Assembly: GCA_018398805.1 (NCBI GenBank)
Contig: JAGFBZ010000371.1
Coordinates: 229,501-293,500 of the forward strand
Reading direction: 5' to 3'
Length of the DNA: 64,000 bases
From: Hirundichthys speculiger
Taxonomy: Eukaryota > Chordata > Actinopteri > Beloniformes > Exocoetidae
In this document: positions 21,841 through 33,186 of the stretch, in pieces
Position numbering within the stretch: position 1 is the stretch's first letter
Layout: each line of letters starts with the position of its first letter
Notes under the pieces: generated by a model
Database searches by the model: none
The model's input: only the letters and a program-made list of their open reading frames with translations
Told to the model about the DNA's origin: nothing
Position numbers and translations under genes: made by a program

Positions 21841-21995
21841 TTAAAGGGCCTTATATGTGAGAAGCAGAATTTTGAACTCAATTTGAAATTTCACGGTAAG
21901 CCAGTGGAGGGAGGCTAACACGGGAGAGACGTGATCTCGCTAACGGATTCATGTCAGCACCCTCGCTGCTGCGTTCTACTAGATTCTTAGAGTTT

Positions 21996-23269
21996 AAACG
22001 CATCCGTCTTTACGCTTCATAAATCAACTGTCGTGTTTGCAGAAAGGTGCATCTGGCTTATTTAGTTGTTTGCAGAATGAGAATGACTTTTTGCTACTTT
22101 GTTTTACACTTCAATCCGCTCCAGCCTGTTGACTCCAATCAGTTCATGCAAACAAATCAGCGCAATTACAACACTTTTCATCTGCAGAAATATTGTCCCG
22201 CAGCTTATTTCTGTTGTTCTCCTGGAATACTGATGAGATCACTTTCGGCGATGTTCGCCTCAAGAAAACCGCTGCACCTGCACCCACCGAAGGGAGGGGA
22301 CACCACGGAGGCTGGTGAGGTGGGGATGCACCCATCAGCTCTCCAGATACGTTCATTCCCCCGTTCCAGGGCGGAGCAGAGAGACGCTTGAATCGTGACG
22401 TCATCGGTCACCGAACTGAATCGTGGGGTTTTCAGTAATGCGGTCGGGTAGCTCCATAACAGAGAAGTTGTGAAAGCTCAATGCTCTATTCTTAATTACT
22501 TATTGTGCAAAAGTGTAAATATGACATGACCATTGTCATCCACAACATGCCAAGAGCACAGTCGACCTCCAATCTTAGGTGATGTCCAGGGAAGAAGAAC
22601 GAACGCTGAAGCAGCGGAGGTGGTTGCTGTGTCTCTGTCTCCTGATGACGGTGACAGATAAGAAGACTCGAACAGGATTAGCAGGATGGCTGAACGATGG
22701 CGTTTCTTGCCTGTAGCGTAACCAATCAGCTCAGAGGAGTCTTTGAAGCTGCTCCGAAGTTCCTCAGCCGGGGAAGGAGCTTCCTTCGGCTCCGTAGAAA
22801 TGAACCAAAGTTCTCGCTTCAGGGCTGTTCCTGGTAGAGGAGATACGCCAGCGGTTGAGTACTCGTGAAGCCATCCTGGAGCCCTGCTCATGGAAACCTA
22901 TCTTCCGTATTCATCGCTGTGTTTAGGACCTAATCGTTGTGTTCAGGAAGGAAGGTAATGATGGAAGCATTCACATTTGATGTCTGGACAGAGCATCATG
23001 ACACAGCTAGAGATGGCGGCCGGCTTCTTCTGCCTCTTATAACGGCAGATTTTTAAAGCAGTTAGACTTCCAACCCTGACTGTGACGTGACTGAGCGCTA
23101 ATTACTGTACAGGGAGCTGGAAAGTCCATTAATCAGATATAAACGTGCAGCCTGGCGTCCCGTTGTCTCTAAGATTAGTTAAAAGGCAAAACAAGCACAA
23201 AATTAAAAAGAAACAAAGTGACCCTTTGACGCCGTTGCCATGTTCACGGTGACGAGCAGCTTCCGGTGC
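21996..23269. other. No proven gene; one long minus-strand frame at 22496-22891
   Basis: The 131-residue minus-strand frame (MSRAPGWLHEYSTAG start) has balanced composition but no domain I recognise. Part of it (22574-22594) recurs at the right edge of the first telomeric array, which suggests it lies in a dispersed repeat rather than a gene. Nothing else coding is evident. Confidence 0.4.
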
Positions 23270-23277
23270 AAAATCAC

Positions 23278-23665
23278 TATAGGTGAGCGATTTTATTGAT
23301 TCTGCAATATATATCAATATTCTAAGCTTCTTTCAAAACCCCGTGTCCCACCTTTAAAAGCTTGTAAGCAACAATTTGCACTGTTTAAATAAATGAAACA
23401 ATTTTTCTCAACAACTCTTTTATTCATTTTGTCCAGCATTTGCAAGCTGCCTGTCAGCCATATAATGTGTAATTGATGCTTTCAGTTCAATTAATTCAAA
23501 TAGTCATTGGAACACTCACAAGATGTCACCAAAATCACTTTGTCCCTTTAAAATCTTTCGGAAAATGATGTAAATGTATTGTAAGATGAATATCGATATA
23601 TACATCATATTGTGAGCTGAATATCGTGTATCGTATCGTGAGATTAGTGTATCGCTACAGCCCTA
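23278..23665 (+). mobile_element. Family A hAT-like element, copy 5
   Basis: It starts TATAGGTGAGCGATTTTATT and ends GCTACAGCCCTA. The perfect 8-bp TSD AAAATCAC lies at 23270-23277 and 23666-23673. It lacks the B insertion. Confidence 0.9.
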
Positions 23666-23673
23666 AAAATCAC

Positions 23674-24740
23674 TGAGACGATCCAAAACCCGAGTCGGCT
23701 GAAAAATGCAACGACTCTTGGACGATGGCGTGATTTATTGTGCTTATTTTCTCCCCCTTCCAAGCACAGTTCATTTACGTTCCCGTTACTAATCCCATCA
23801 TGCACCCTGGCTCCTGTCACCAACGTAGCTGATCGCTTTCAAATCGCGTTAGGGCCTCTCGGCCGGCTCAGTCGTTCCTCTGAAACCAGCCGGATGAATC
23901 ATCTCGGGGAGGACAGACAAATGACACTTTGGTTAACAGCTGATGAGTGGAAACCCGGAGGTGGGGGGGTAGGGCTGCTGCAGGAGCTGCTACCGCTGCC
24001 AGTATTTCTACCTCAGTCGCAGAAGATGCCTGGAAACCGGCGCGCTGCCGTGGCGGGTGGGGTCGACCGTTAAACGCTCAGCTGATGTAAAGTCCCGCCG
24101 TTCACCGGACGCCACAGAACCAGAGAGAGACGGCTCTGCGCTCAATTTGAAATCTGTCTTTACATCCTGTAGGAGTGGAAGTCAATATTCCCAAAGCTCC
24201 CCAAGGCTTTGAGATGGTGGGGGGGGGGGGATTGTGAGAAATGTTGACAAATAGATAATCAGTTACAGGCTAGATGAAGCAAGCCTCACATGCCTCTCTG
24301 CCAGCTGAGATAAAAATCCGCAAAGTATAACTGCCATGAAAGATAAGGAGGATCTCATCTCCTTCCCATCTTCTCTCTCATAAACTTGCCACCGGCTTCC
24401 ATTTTTCTCTCCGTCGCTCTGTCAGTCTCCATCGCTCTGCTTCTTTCAGACTCTTCCTTCCAGGCAGCAACCCTGCATCCTACTTTACGACCACAGAAAA
24501 AAGTATCAGAGTCCTCAAATCGTTTAAATAATTACAATAAAAACACGGTGAACGTGCCATTTTGGGGACTGAAGAGGGTTGGACATGCACCACAAAACCA
24601 TCAGCAAAACCACCGAAGCCTGAAAACGCTGAGATGTAAAATGAAACGTAAGGAACGGACATTTAAGGTCCAAAAAAGTCCAAAAATGAGACCCAGTGGG
24701 ACTAACCTGGTTAAATAAAGGCTAATAAATACGATCTGAT
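23674..24740. other. No gene seen
   Basis: Frames at 23738-24073 and 24386-24718 show no family or domain features. A G12 run is at 24219-24230. Confidence 0.4.
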
Positions 24741-24749
24741 CCTGAAGGT

Positions 24750-25064
24750 TTAGGTGTAGGGAACAGCGACTCCATCATCCAGAGAGACGGAAGTGACGGG
24801 TTCAGAGTCCGACAGCGACTCCGGCTGCTCCGTTTTCATCTGCAGCGTGGCGCCACGTCCCTGGACGGACGCTGAGACGAACCAGCCTCCTCCGTCTCCG
24901 CCAGTTTCTCGTAACTTGCGAAAAAATCGGTGCTGCAGCTCCACGTAGCCGAGGCAGCAGAGTTCCGGTTTGTCTTCACCTGCTCTGTGCACGTACACCA
25001 CCACGGCACAGCCTGGCTGGCCGTGCCCGCTCGATGGAAGACGGCGTCCGGTGGTGCAGACACC
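24750..25064 (-). CDS. Candidate coding exon, unidentified
   Basis: A minus-strand frame is open from 25064 to a stop at 24750 without an internal ATG start, so it would be a terminal exon if real. It reads about 104 residues and includes GCAVVVYVHRAGEDKPELCC, then LGYVELQHRFFRKLRE, and ends with an acidic, Ser-rich tail containing MKTEQPESLSDSEP. Third codon positions are G/C-rich and there is no simple repeat. MKTE fits a SUMOylation consensus (hydrophobic-Lys-x-Glu). I do not recognise the family. It could equally be a pseudogene fragment or chance. Confidence 0.3.
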   Translation of the reverse strand, partial: GVCTTGRRLPSSGHGQPGCAVVVYVHRAGEDKPELCCLGYVELQHRFFRKLRETGGDGGGWFVSASVQGRGATLQMKTEQPESLSDSEPVTSVSLDDGVAVPYT

Positions 25065-25172
25065 TCATCTGGACTTGAATGAGTGAACGATGGCGGGAAC
25101 AGCTTTCTGCTTTTCCAGACAAAGTACTTTCTGGTCCAAAGTATTTCCAGAGACATCTACTCTAGAGGTGGA

Positions 25173-25670
25173 GGGTTAGGGTTAGGGCTAACCCCCTAAC
25201 CCTAACCCTAACCCTTAACCCCTAACCCTAACCCCTAACACCCTAACCCTAACCCCTAACACCCTAACCCTAACCCTAACCCCTAACCCCAACCCTAACC
25301 CTTAACCCCTAACCCCTAACTCTAACCCCTAACCCCTAACCCTAACCCTTAACTCCTAACCCTAACCCTAACCCCCTAACCCTAACCCCTAACTCCCTAA
25401 CCCTAACCGCTAACCCCCTAACCCTAACCCCTAACCCCTAACCCCCCTAACCCCTTAATCCTAACTCTAACCCCTAACCCCCTAAACCCCTAACCCCTAA
25501 CCCCTAACCCCTAACCCTAACCCTAACCCCCTAACCTCTAGCCCTAACCCTAACCCTAACCCCTAACCCCCTAACCCCCTAACCCTAACCCCTAACCCTA
25601 AGCCCTAACCCCCTACCCCTAAGCCCTAACTCTAACCCTAACCCCTAACCCCCTAACCCCTAACCCTTAG
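25173..25670. repeat. Interstitial telomeric array 1, head-to-head start
   Basis: It opens with GGGTTAGGGTTAGGGCTAAC, i.e. about two TTAGGG units turning directly into CCCTAA units, then about 480 bp of CCCTAA and CCCCTAA variants. TTAGGG is the vertebrate telomere unit. Unit variants (extra C, TCTAAC, CCCTTAA) show decay. Unique sequence continues on both sides, so this is internal, not a chromosome end. Confidence 0.92.
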
Positions 25671-26336
25671 GTGATGTCCAGGGAAGTGTTTGTGAACAAG
25701 CCGGCATTGTCTTATAATAAAGACCATTTGGCGGCAAGTTTTTCCTTATATTTTTTAATATACTTGTAATGTTAAAAATTCATTTTGAGGCCTAAACTTG
25801 CTAAAACTGCTGTGTCATGCTGTGTGATGACTTCTGGTCTCGATTCCTGTCGATTTGAGGCCACCGGTTGTTATGGTACTGGCTCCGTCAAGTAGCTAAG
25901 TTTTGACATGTGGATGTCTAGACAGACCTCAAGGTTTCCTTGTTTTCCACTCGTCGTTTAGATGAACTGTCCGCCTCTCTGTCTTTGTCATTCTGAACGA
26001 TCCACCATTTTGTAATGACCTCTCTAAAATCTGCATGCGACTCGTTTTTGCACCTCCGTCGTTTGTCAGAGCCTTATTTAACAACCGGATTGACTGCTTC
26101 ACCAGCGCACAATAATAATAATTCTTACGAGTGAGAAGATATCCAAATTCTCATTTAACAATACTGTAGAGAGAAGCTGAAATGGAAATGACAGTTTTAC
26201 ATGGGCCGTCCCTTCAATGCTAATGTGAACCCTGGTTGATTCAGAATTGGACCAATAGTTTTCGACATTTAAAATGGATAAAATAATTGCCGTTTGTGGT
26301 GGTGTAGTATATGGGCAGTGGCAATCATTTTGACTA
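25671..26336. other. No gene seen
   Basis: No reliable frame or repeat is recognised apart from the 21-bp match to 22574-22594 at its left edge. Confidence 0.4.
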
Positions 26337-26458
26337 ACAATTGCTCGCAGCAACATTAAAAAAAGAATTTAAAAAATGGTGAACTGAACTAGTTAATTTT
26401 AATTTCTGTGAACAATGAACTTAACTAGTTCGTGTAGAAAGTGAACTTGCCCAACACT
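26337..26458 (-). mobile_element. hAT-like terminal fragment (AACTAGTTCA type)
   Basis: The stretch has GTGAACTGAACTAGTT and ends AAGTGAACTTGCCCAACACTG. Its complement starts CAGTGTTGGGCAAGTTCACT, a typical hAT end. A related piece lies at 40090-40196. Confidence 0.6.
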
Positions 26459-28070
26459 GTCGACAGCATCTCAGATACGGACACGAACATTGAGACAGAT
26501 TTGAAATTTTGTGGTTAAAGAAATTAAATCTAATATATTAGACCACAACCTCGCCTCTGAAATGACAGCTCTGTGTTTATCGCTCTTTACAGACCTTTTC
26601 TTTTTCCTCTTTCGAGGAAAACTGTATTAGATTATGTGCTCGGGGACTGGATCTGTGCTGTCCTCTCTTCAAATCTACTCTTATATCAACTGGACCATTC
26701 CTGCTGGTTTGGTTTTTTTTTTTTTTTCTTTCTTTGGGCCAGAAAGTGAAGATCCGTCTCCGGTCCTTCAGATTTTTGCTGCACCCTCAGGCAGCAATAA
26801 ACCACATCCATGTTTCCCCGGCTCAGTCTCCACCTTCGCTGCCCCCTCTCTGCGACGGAGGCCACATCATTATCCTCGCCAGCGACAGAATCTCAGCGGG
26901 CGATCTCGCCGTCGGAGGCGTTTCTCTTCCCGCCTCCTGTCAGGCGTCTCTGTGGTCGAAACTCGCAGGAGACTCTGACTGTAGGTGCTGTGGGGATTTT
27001 AGCTGCTAAACAACAGGGAGGGACGTTTGGGGATTTACTTGAAACTAACTGGCACCTCCAAGCTGGTTTGGAGCGTTCGCGATGGGAGAAATCCCTTCGT
27101 CTAATAAGAGAAACGCAGCGTAACCCGGCGCTGAACCCCTCTGTTAACAGAAGTGTCACAGGTTGTGAGTGCAGACTTACAGGGAGGAAACAAGTGTTTC
27201 TGGCTCCGGTCCCAGAAAGCCATTGATCCTGGATGTTGAACGCCGCGAGCCTTTTCTGCGCTTCCCAGTGTGCATCTGTTTGTCTGGCAGAGGACCAGAT
27301 AAGGAGGCAGAGAGCGGAGCCTGAGATGAGGCGGTGATGATGACGCCGTCGAGCCCGGCGAGCAGTCTTGAGGGCGTTTCTGTCACTGAGTTTTTTTTTT
27401 TTTTTGACGGCTCACGTGTGCGCGTCGGCCTCTCGCGACACTAGATGGCGGTGTTTGTTTCCAGTAGCCGGCTCACGTTCGCCCTGTTCAGTCCTGATGA
27501 TGATATTCCCATGCAATGGAGCACAGACAAACCATTAGTTTCTTAACTGTTACTTCCAGAGTTGACATTTCCAGGTACTGATATCTAATTAGCCCGCGCT
27601 AGCACCCACATACCGGCTTTTTCGCTTATTTTCTCCCCCTTTTTTTCAAACTTATCTGCATCACTGTTTGAGCTCCGTGTCTTTTATTTATCCCCCGGAG
27701 GATACGGCTCTTAGTGATGCTCTGAACAAACAACGGGCCTCTTCAAGAGCAAACGACAGAGCGTCTAATGCCGCCATTAGACCGGCGGAGGAATGCAGAT
27801 CCCCCTCGTTGTGGGAAGTTCAATGAAGCATCGACATGCTATCGCCTGGCAACAATGACTCGCCCGGCATAACCTGCAAATTGGATTGCGGGATGAGAGT
27901 CTCTCTCTGTTCCCGCCATCACCAAGGTGTCACCCGGCACGCTCGCGTTAAAGTCGACCGCTACTGGAGCAGACGCGGCGCGCCCGGGCTCGCCCCGCTA
28001 GGCATCAGTGATTATTTATGCCTGCTGTAAGATGAGATTTCTCACTTGTAAGAGTTATTATTATTGTGCA
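26459..28070. other. No convincing gene; GC-richer stretch with overlapping frames
   Basis: Between 26634 and 27226 three plus-strand frames and one minus-strand frame overlap, with none showing a domain. The pattern is what stop-poor, GC-richer DNA gives. A T-run lies at 27391-27405. Confidence 0.4.
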
Positions 28071-28076
28071 CTGGTG

Positions 28077-28473
28077 CACTGCAAAAAAAGGGGGTTTTCA
28101 AACAAGATAAAAACACTACAACTAAGGAAAAAAGTACTCAAAACAATTTAAAAAAAAATCTGTCTATGCAGCAAGATAATTTCACTTGGTAAGATTTCTT
28201 AAATTGAGATTGTAGGAACACTTGTTTCTAGATTTAAGAAAGGTATAGTTTGTTTTTGAATCTTAAAACAAGATTTATTTTGATGAAAGAGGAGATGATG
28301 ATTTTAAGTGTTAATTGTCTCATTTTAGGATTCCCTGCCTGTTTGAGACAAAAAAGTAAAGTTTTACTTGATATAAGATTATACTGAATAAATTGAAGAC
28401 TTATAATAAGAAAATAATTATTAAAACAAGGAAAAAATATCTAACGCTTCTAAATGTATGTTTTTTTGCAGTG
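28077..28473 (+). mobile_element. Family W DNA transposon with CACTGCAAAAA ends, copy 1
   Basis: Perfect 13-bp inverted ends CACTGCAAAAAAA and TTTTTTTGCAGTG bound 397 bp of AT-rich non-coding sequence with repeated AAGAT/ACAAG words. CACT termini suggest a CACTA (EnSpm)-like MITE, but no clear TSD is visible, so the superfamily is uncertain. Confidence 0.7.
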
Positions 28474-28495
28474 TAAAGCAGTCAATTCGGTTGTT

Positions 28496-28670
28496 ACACT
28501 GGAAAAAAGGCCACTCCAAAAAATAAGTTAAAAAAATTAATACAAGATATTTTTTGCTTGTAATAAGCAAAAAAAAAATCTGCCAATGGAACAAGTGAAA
28601 ATTCGCTTAATAAGATTTCTTGAAATAAGACAATATATTTAAGCCTACATTTAAGATCTTGAAATTAGCT
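28496..28670 (+). mobile_element. Family W-related element, copy 2 (truncated)
   Basis: It starts ACACTGGAAAAAAGGCCACT and contains AATCTGCCAATGGAACAAGT, matching the layout of copy 1 (ATCTGTCTATGCAGCAAGAT). The right end is replaced by a family C tail. Confidence 0.6.
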
Positions 28671-28715
28671 TAAAAATCACGATATATTGCCAAATCGATT
28701 TTTTTCACGCCCCTA
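28671..28715 (+). mobile_element. Family C 3' end fragment, copy 3
   Basis: The sequence AATCACGATATATTGCCAAA to CACGCCCCTA matches the last 45 bp of C copy 1 (17709-17751). Confidence 0.75.
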
Positions 28716-30364
28716 GTGATTGGGGCTTAAAAGATCGTCTTACAGAAACTGAGACTCAGACCAGACAAGACCGTCCACTTTGTTCAGCTCAAAGATCTAT
28801 ATAAATATAAAGAAATAGAAAAATTCCAGCAGGACAAGACACCCGTGTGGTGGTGAGACAGATGTGGTCAGATTAACCTGAAAAAGCCAGACAGCTGATT
28901 GGAGAATCAGGAAATTACCTTGAAGTAAAAGTCTGTCTTCCACATCTTCCCCTGCGGTCGGTCTCTTCATCTAAAGCCGTGTTTTACGCAGCAAAGCACG
29001 GCGGAGTATATCGAACAAGTAATGAATGCTAAGGGTTTAACTGTTGAGGCCGCTGAGTATGTGTCTTAAATTACTTCAGACTTGATGAGCCACAGAGGGA
29101 ATGGACGATGCCGCAGAGCTGCTCGGCACGTCCTGCCGGAAGTAAGACAACCATCAATTATCCGATAGCCTGAGAAGATATCTGAAAAGAAAAAAAAAAA
29201 AAAAATCAGCGTTTAATTGTGCAAACAGACTAATGTTTCAACACTGCCGTGTCTTCATCAGAATCGATACGGACAAAGAGCAGAGGCAGGTCATTACTGG
29301 CAGCCTTAAAGAGCCACGGCCCGGCCATTAGACGAATAGTTTAACCTCATTTCACATCTATCGGACAGCCGATACGAGGCCGGTGCCTGCGGATACAAAC
29401 GCTCCACCAACGCCGTCGGAAACATCCAGGCTTCAAGGACAGGGACAGGAAGAAGGAAACGCCTCTCTGAACGTTGGTACGTTTTCAGAACGGAGCGGTT
29501 CGGCCGCCTGTGCATGTGCAGGTATAAGGCGACACGCCCAGAAATGGAGGCGTTATTCGGGTCCCACTTGGGCCAGAGGAGCCAGTTCACACGGGACCAG
29601 TATGACCAGGAGGACAGCCCAACGCAGGGACCCAGTTTTCATCCCATTAGCGTGCGAGCGATAGCTAGGGAACAACGGAGAGGCAACGCTGCGGTAGAGC
29701 TCAAAGGAATATTTATCACGTTAAATATTGCTAAATATATGAGCCGTGGAGGTTTCGAGCGAACGCTGGACATCGAGATGAGCTGGACGTCGGCGCACTT
29801 GACCCCTTTTTAGCTTGGCTGTAACAGCGCCAGCTTGTTGCCGGGCGTCCCTTCCAGGAGCTCATACGTTTTTATTTTATTTTCTCTTGTCGTTTTTGTT
29901 CATCACCGGAAACGAGACGAGACAGCGAACCCCGTTCCACTTCACACTAGCCTTTCGTTGTGTTGTGGATTTGGATGTAAATTTTGAAAGGTTTTTCATG
30001 AGGGTACGGGGGCGTGCAGAGCGATGAAGTGACTCGTGAATTCTACAGTATACGAACCTTTTTATATATTTTTTCTTTTTTTTTTAACAAAAGAAATCTC
30101 ACCTTACCAGTACTTTTCTGCGGAGAAGAAAAACGTTGCACAGTTATGCAAACATACAGTGTGTATGTGTTTCCATGCATGAGAATATCACCACGATTAT
30201 ACTGACGGCTTTGAGTCTAAAACTGTCATTAACGGAAGGTTTAACATAATAAAAGTAACAGGATAACTCAAATAATATCACATGATTGAAATTCTGATTC
30301 CGTTTCACTAATATCAAGTTTTTATCAGAACATTTAGGCCCCGATCGTACACATCTCCTTACCC
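28716..30364. other. No gene seen
   Basis: Overlapping frames at 29306-29813 on both strands lack domain features. No repeat family of this window recurs here. Confidence 0.4.
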
Positions 30365-30372
30365 GTTAACAC

Positions 30373-30636
30373 TAGGGCTGTAGCGATACACCACGATACG
30401 ATATACTGTATATAGATATTAATCTTACAATACATTTTGGTGACATCTTGTGAGTTTTCCAATGACTTTGTTTGGATTAACTATCTTTGGATTAACTACT
30501 ACATCAATTACACATTATATGGCTGACAGGCAGCTTGCAAATGAAAAGAAGCTTAGAATATCGATACCCGCAGCTGAAAAATCGATACTCGATACTTGAT
30601 AAAATATCGCAGAATCGATAAAATCGCTCAGCTTTA
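30373..30636 (-). mobile_element. Family A hAT-like element, copy 6 (internally deleted)
   Basis: It starts TAGGGCTGTAGCGATACACC and ends ATCGCTCAGCTTTA. A perfect 8-bp TSD GTTAACAC lies at 30365-30372 and 30637-30644. The orientation is opposite to copy 1. Confidence 0.92.
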
Positions 30637-30644
30637 GTTAACAC

Positions 30645-32270
30645 TACCCGCAAATTGCGGGTATAGGAACCTCCGCTAACCGCTAATGCAATCTTTCGCA
30701 CGCTAAAGCCGCTACCCGTTATGCCAACACCCTTGCTCACTTTGTAGGTGTGGCAATGGGCGTGTCTTTTGACCTTTCCACAAACTTGGTATTTATCAGG
30801 GTTGCAGGTAGCGGGTTGTCAGAACCCGCATGTCGGGTCTGGTCTGTCTGTCTGGTCACGTGGACGTGCACAAACGACTCTACCTCTGGAATTAACTCTT
30901 GTATAAAAAGCGTGATTTGGCCTCAGTTGAACCGCTGAGAAAACAGCAGAGATCGTCTTAAACGGCTTGATCGCCAGTTAAACCATAGACGACCAGAGCG
31001 TGTTTACTGGGAGGACACCAACTATCTGGGACTTTCAGGTAGCTGATAGGAATTGTCTGTGTAAAAATAAGTATCTGTGTATATCAGTGCAGAGGAGGAA
31101 GCTCTACAGCAGAGTCCCAGACGAGCTGCACATGAGAGCTGCTCTGATCTGGATGAAAAGACGCTACATAGCGGTTAGCGGGTAGCGCAACCTGCTACTG
31201 ACGCACTGATTGGTTTAACAGGTGGAACACCCTAACCACTCCTATGCATAATATAGCAGTTAGCGCAAGTGGGATAGCGGGTTTAGCAAGGTGGAAGATT
31301 GCGTTCTGAGCAGGGGAATGCTTTAGCAGATCTGGTGGAAGATGGCGCCCTTAAAGTAAAACCTCGTCAGCCCGGTTTATTTACCCAGAAGGAGTAATGA
31401 CATTTAGGGAACAGAAAATCACCACAATGACATCACTTGGATTTGCTGTTAAGCAGAAATTACGCTAGAAAAATAGAATCTAAGTCTGAATAAATGTGTA
31501 TCACCTCCCGGCGGTACAGCGGTGACGGCGCCCCCACAGAGAGGGCGGTCCCGATGAAGACAGTGACGTGGCCGCCCGTTTCACCTCTGCCACGTGCGGC
31601 GGGCGGACTGACATGGGCGCGGCGTCTCATTCTGCTGCGCCTGACCTCCCGTCAGCGACGCCAAGGTGGGTGTCACCGCATCCAGGAATGAGGCGCCGCT
31701 CTCCCCCCGGCGGATCGCCGCCCCCCCCCTCTGCTAGATGTCGGGGGCTTGAGAGCTTACCAGAGGGAGACGATTATACGAGTGATAAATCCAGAGAGGT
31801 AATAAAAAAGGGGGGTGGGGGGGGTAGATGTGATACAGAGGAATGAAGGGGGGGGGGGGGGGGGTAGAGGTGGAGGGATGAACCGGCCCCTTCTGTTTCT
31901 CCAACAGCAGCTTGATTTAACCTCAGACAGAAGAAAATAGACTGAGCCGTTTCTCTGTGATTTGGTCTGAAGAGGGAGAATATGAGGACAAGCGTTTAGA
32001 CCCGTGAAGCCCTGATCCGAGGAGAGAGTCCTCCCAGAACCACTCCACCGCCTCCGCCTCCGAAAACAGGCCGGATGATTGGTTGAAACGTGAAAACGGT
32101 TCGAGCTGTTTAAGCTTCCCCTGTGTGTGTGTGTGTGTGTGTGTGGGGTGGGGGGGGGGGGGGGGGTCACATGATGCTGAATGAGAGGGTAAATAAAAGG
32201 AATCAGTTTTATCTAAGATCTGAAAGCTTTCAGCTTCTCAGAAACAGACTGTTTCAAGCTTTTAAAAGGG
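30645..32270. other. No gene seen; possible imperfect foldback and G runs
   Basis: Related words in opposite orientation occur near 30660-30725 (CCGCTAACCGCTA, GCTACCCG) and 31165-31290 (GCGGTTAGCGGGTAGCG), which may be ends of an old element. G17 runs lie at 31848-31864 and 32150-32166, the latter next to a (GT)n run at about 32122-32143. Confidence 0.4.
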
Positions 32271-32275
32271 ATGTA

Positions 32276-32638
32276 CAGTCAAAAAATGATTAGACCACCC
32301 TTGTTTTCTTCAGTTTCTTGTTCATTTTAATGCCTGGTACAACTAAAGGTACATTTGTTTGGACAAACATAACGATAACCACAAAGATTGCTCATAAGAG
32401 TTTTATTTAAGAGCTGATATCTTACCATTTTCCATGGTTTTCTTGATTATAACCTAAATCACTTAAGTTTTTACATCAATAGCTATGGCGTTGTACTGCC
32501 AAAAACACTGCTTTAATGCATTCAGTGTTTTCTTTTCTGTCTGTTTTAGTCACATGATGACGTTTAGTGGTACCAGGTATTAAAATGAACAAGAAACTGA
32601 AGAAAACAAGGGTGGTCTAATAATTTTTTCCATGACTG
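32276..32638 (-). mobile_element. Family H Tc1/mariner-like MITE, copy 2
   Basis: It begins CAGTCAAAAAATGATTAGAC and ends TTTTTCCATGACTG, with TA on both sides (32274-32275, 32639-32640). The body is the reverse of copy 1, including TTTGTTTGGACAAACATAAC. Confidence 0.9.
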
Positions 32639-32640
32639 TA

Positions 32641-33186
32641 TTATGGAGAAATATATCCGTTTTTTTACGTGTTTGACCGCGGTACACGGTGTTTGTGCGT
32701 CTGAAATGATTACTGGATTAAAGACGCCTGGTTAGCACAACCTCGTCCCTTCCTCGGGGGCTGCTGGAGTCTAAAGATATTACCTTATTCGGTGAGCCGT
32801 TCAGATTTGCTGTGACTTGTGGGTAAAAAGGCCCTCAGAGGATGGTCGACGTCAGTCGAGCACCAGCTGCCCAGATCAGGGCTGTCAACAGGGGGGGCTT
32901 TGGGGGCGGAGGGGAGGGCAGTGGCCCCCAGAACCAGCTGCTGTGAGCACAGCTGTGAAGACGTGGTTCAGAAGAGCTCCTTTGCACTGTGTCGTACTTT
33001 GAGAGACGTTTCGCTGGAGAATATCCTGCAGCCACATTCAGCAGAAAATTATCGAGAGGCACTGCGTTAAAGGAGCAACCTGAAGTCTGTTATTCGGTGG
33101 TCAGGAGAGTAAAATTTGGTTAGAGACTAAAATTATGGGAATTAATTGAATACAACATTAGACCAAGAGTTTTCTTTTTTCTGTAT
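32641..33186. other. No gene seen
   Basis: Overlapping frames at 32817-33070 show no family. Confidence 0.4.

Larger units (their letters stand above)
18811..21995 (-). mobile_element. L2-clade LINE copy, minus strand, fragmented by inserts
   Basis: The tail at 18813-18850 is the complement of ATACAAATAAAATTGAATTG, the 3' end of the L2 copies in this window. The minus-strand frame at 19091-19260 gives PRISKSRFGGRAFCYQEPLF and continues to the terminal FLFSKAYS. The upstream part of the same ORF resumes at 20937-21019 and again at 21845-21995, where the segment for AAARVLT...LASLHWL is recognisable at DNA level. The copy is thus co-linear with the L2 at 48.8-51.8 kb but split by about 1.7 kb (19258-20936) and by a piggyBac-like element. 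Its 3' UTR also has an internal deletion of roughly 600 bp. Confidence 0.8.

Noticed and set aside
25173..25670. Telomeric repeats as a true chromosome end
   Set aside because: Unrelated sequence continues on both sides, units are decayed, and a second block lies 11 kb away.
26634..27226. 91-138 residue plus-strand frames
   Set aside because: All overlap each other and a minus-strand frame; no conserved motif could be seen.
29306..29813. Cluster of overlapping 90-100 residue frames
   Set aside because: Three registers on both strands are open at once, with no domain, start or splice signal that favours one.
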